Shown piece after piece: positions 12,103-12,376 of a DNA stretch of 12,376 nt; the first letter of the stretch is position 1, and every line of letters begins with the position of its first letter. A program made the translations under genes and the position numbers. The stretch covers positions 1-12,376 of the forward strand of contig CALEZT010000124.1 in the NCBI GenBank assembly GCA_937927975.1, read 5' to 3'. The notes beneath the pieces were generated by a model, which made no database searches, was not told where the DNA came from, and saw only the letters and a program-made list of their open reading frames with translations. This DNA comes from an uncultured Phycisphaerales bacterium (GTDB taxonomy: Bacteria > Planctomycetota > Phycisphaerae > Sedimentisphaerales > Anaerobacaceae).

Positions 12103-12331
12103 ATGTCAAACCGACCAGTTAACGAGATTCGGCTCGGACACGTCAAGGCCGTCATTTGGGCCAATCAGACCGACGCCGGAGTCCGTCACAACGTTTCTGT
12201 CCAGCGGCTCTATCGCGATGGGGACACATGGGCGACCAGCGACGCTTTCGGCCGGGACGACTTGCCCCTGCTGGCGAAAGTCGCAGACCTTGCCCATACG
12301 TGGATCTTCATCGAGACCCAGAACGGTCTGG
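12103..12331 (+). CDS. Small DLPLLAK-family protein, copy 2, 3'-partial
   Basis: The ATG at 12103 has AAAGGAGG (12087-12094) 8 bases upstream. Seventy-six codons are readable before the adapter begins at 12332, so the true end is outside the window; any longer frame here runs into adapter. Residues 12-69 align with the 94-residue protein at 2120, sharing W-x-NQ, GV, RLYR against RIYR, the exact DLPLLAK block, and AHTWI against AHSWI. This copy begins NEIRLGHVKAVIW and looks like the more typical family form, which I associate from memory with Planctomycetota genomes. Function is unknown. Position directly behind DUF932 suggests co-expression with it. Confidence 0.78.
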
Positions 12332-12376
12332 AGATCGGAAGAGCACACGTCTGAACTCCAGTCACCGAATACGATC
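12332..12376 (+). other. Illumina P7-side adapter with index (artefact)
   Basis: From 12332 the sequence is the TruSeq read-1 read-through adapter, beginning AGATCGGAAGAGCACACGTC. It ends GTCAC at 12365, followed by an 8-base index CGAATACG (12366-12373) and ATC, the start of the constant P7 part. It is not biological, and with the left-end adapter it shows that reads were not trimmed before assembly. Confidence 0.98.

Noticed and set aside
12332..12354. Extension of the last gene to a stop at 12352-12354
   Set aside because: These codons are adapter sequence, so the apparent C-terminus is artificial.
1..12376. tRNA, rRNA, CRISPR array, insertion sequence or transposase
   Set aside because: None was seen: no regular repeat-spacer array, no transposase-like frame, and no tRNA-like cloverleaf found by eye.

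Overview
This 12.4-kb assembled contig is most of a mobilizable plasmid or other conjugative-type element. Its cargo is an antirestriction gene, a replication-initiator-like gene, a complete MobF mobilization cassette, and a DUF932 gene followed by a small family protein. The first 47 and last 45 bases are untrimmed Illumina adapter, so real sequence runs from 48 to 12331 and the genes at both ends are cut by the assembly. The sequence is moderately GC-rich, with strong AAGGAGG-type ribosome binding sites. Several families (the double winged-helix protein with NLPPP motifs, and the small DLPLLAK protein present twice) resemble, from memory, proteins common in Planctomycetota. That host is an inference, not a demonstrated fact.

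Left part (48-2404). A 5'-truncated ardA on the + strand ends at 390. It converges on a minus-strand 392-residue double winged-helix protein (466-1644), with a hairpin between them placed to stop transcription from both sides. Upstream of that gene lies a 475-base non-coding region rich in inverted repeats (1645-2119), a candidate origin or control region. A short + strand gene (2120-2404) follows and ends at a strong hairpin.

Middle left (2405-4023). A minus-strand hypothetical gene (2609-3079) is followed by about 0.85 kb with no convincing gene, only weak minus-strand reading frames. A cluster of short inverted and direct repeats (3937-3991) sits just in front of the mobilization genes and is the best candidate here for oriT or an operator.

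Mobilization operon (4024-10511, all +, tightly packed). The order is a ribbon-helix-helix protein, a MobF relaxase, a VirD4/TraD-type coupling protein, a one-pass membrane protein with a coiled coil, and an exported coiled-coil protein. The relaxase keeps its tyrosines and three-histidine metal site. Its C-terminal helicase region is short, has no Walker A motif and has an altered Walker B. No mating-pore (VirB-like) genes are visible. The two envelope proteins of unknown function, co-transcribed with the relaxase and coupling protein, are the most interesting uncharacterised part.

Right part (10512-12331). The operon ends in a two-tier hairpin, followed by a second long inverted repeat and a doubtful minus-strand small ORF. 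A leader with a boxA-like sequence and two mutually exclusive hairpins precedes a DUF932 gene (11016-12065). Behind it is a second, 3'-truncated copy of the DLPLLAK family (12103-12331).
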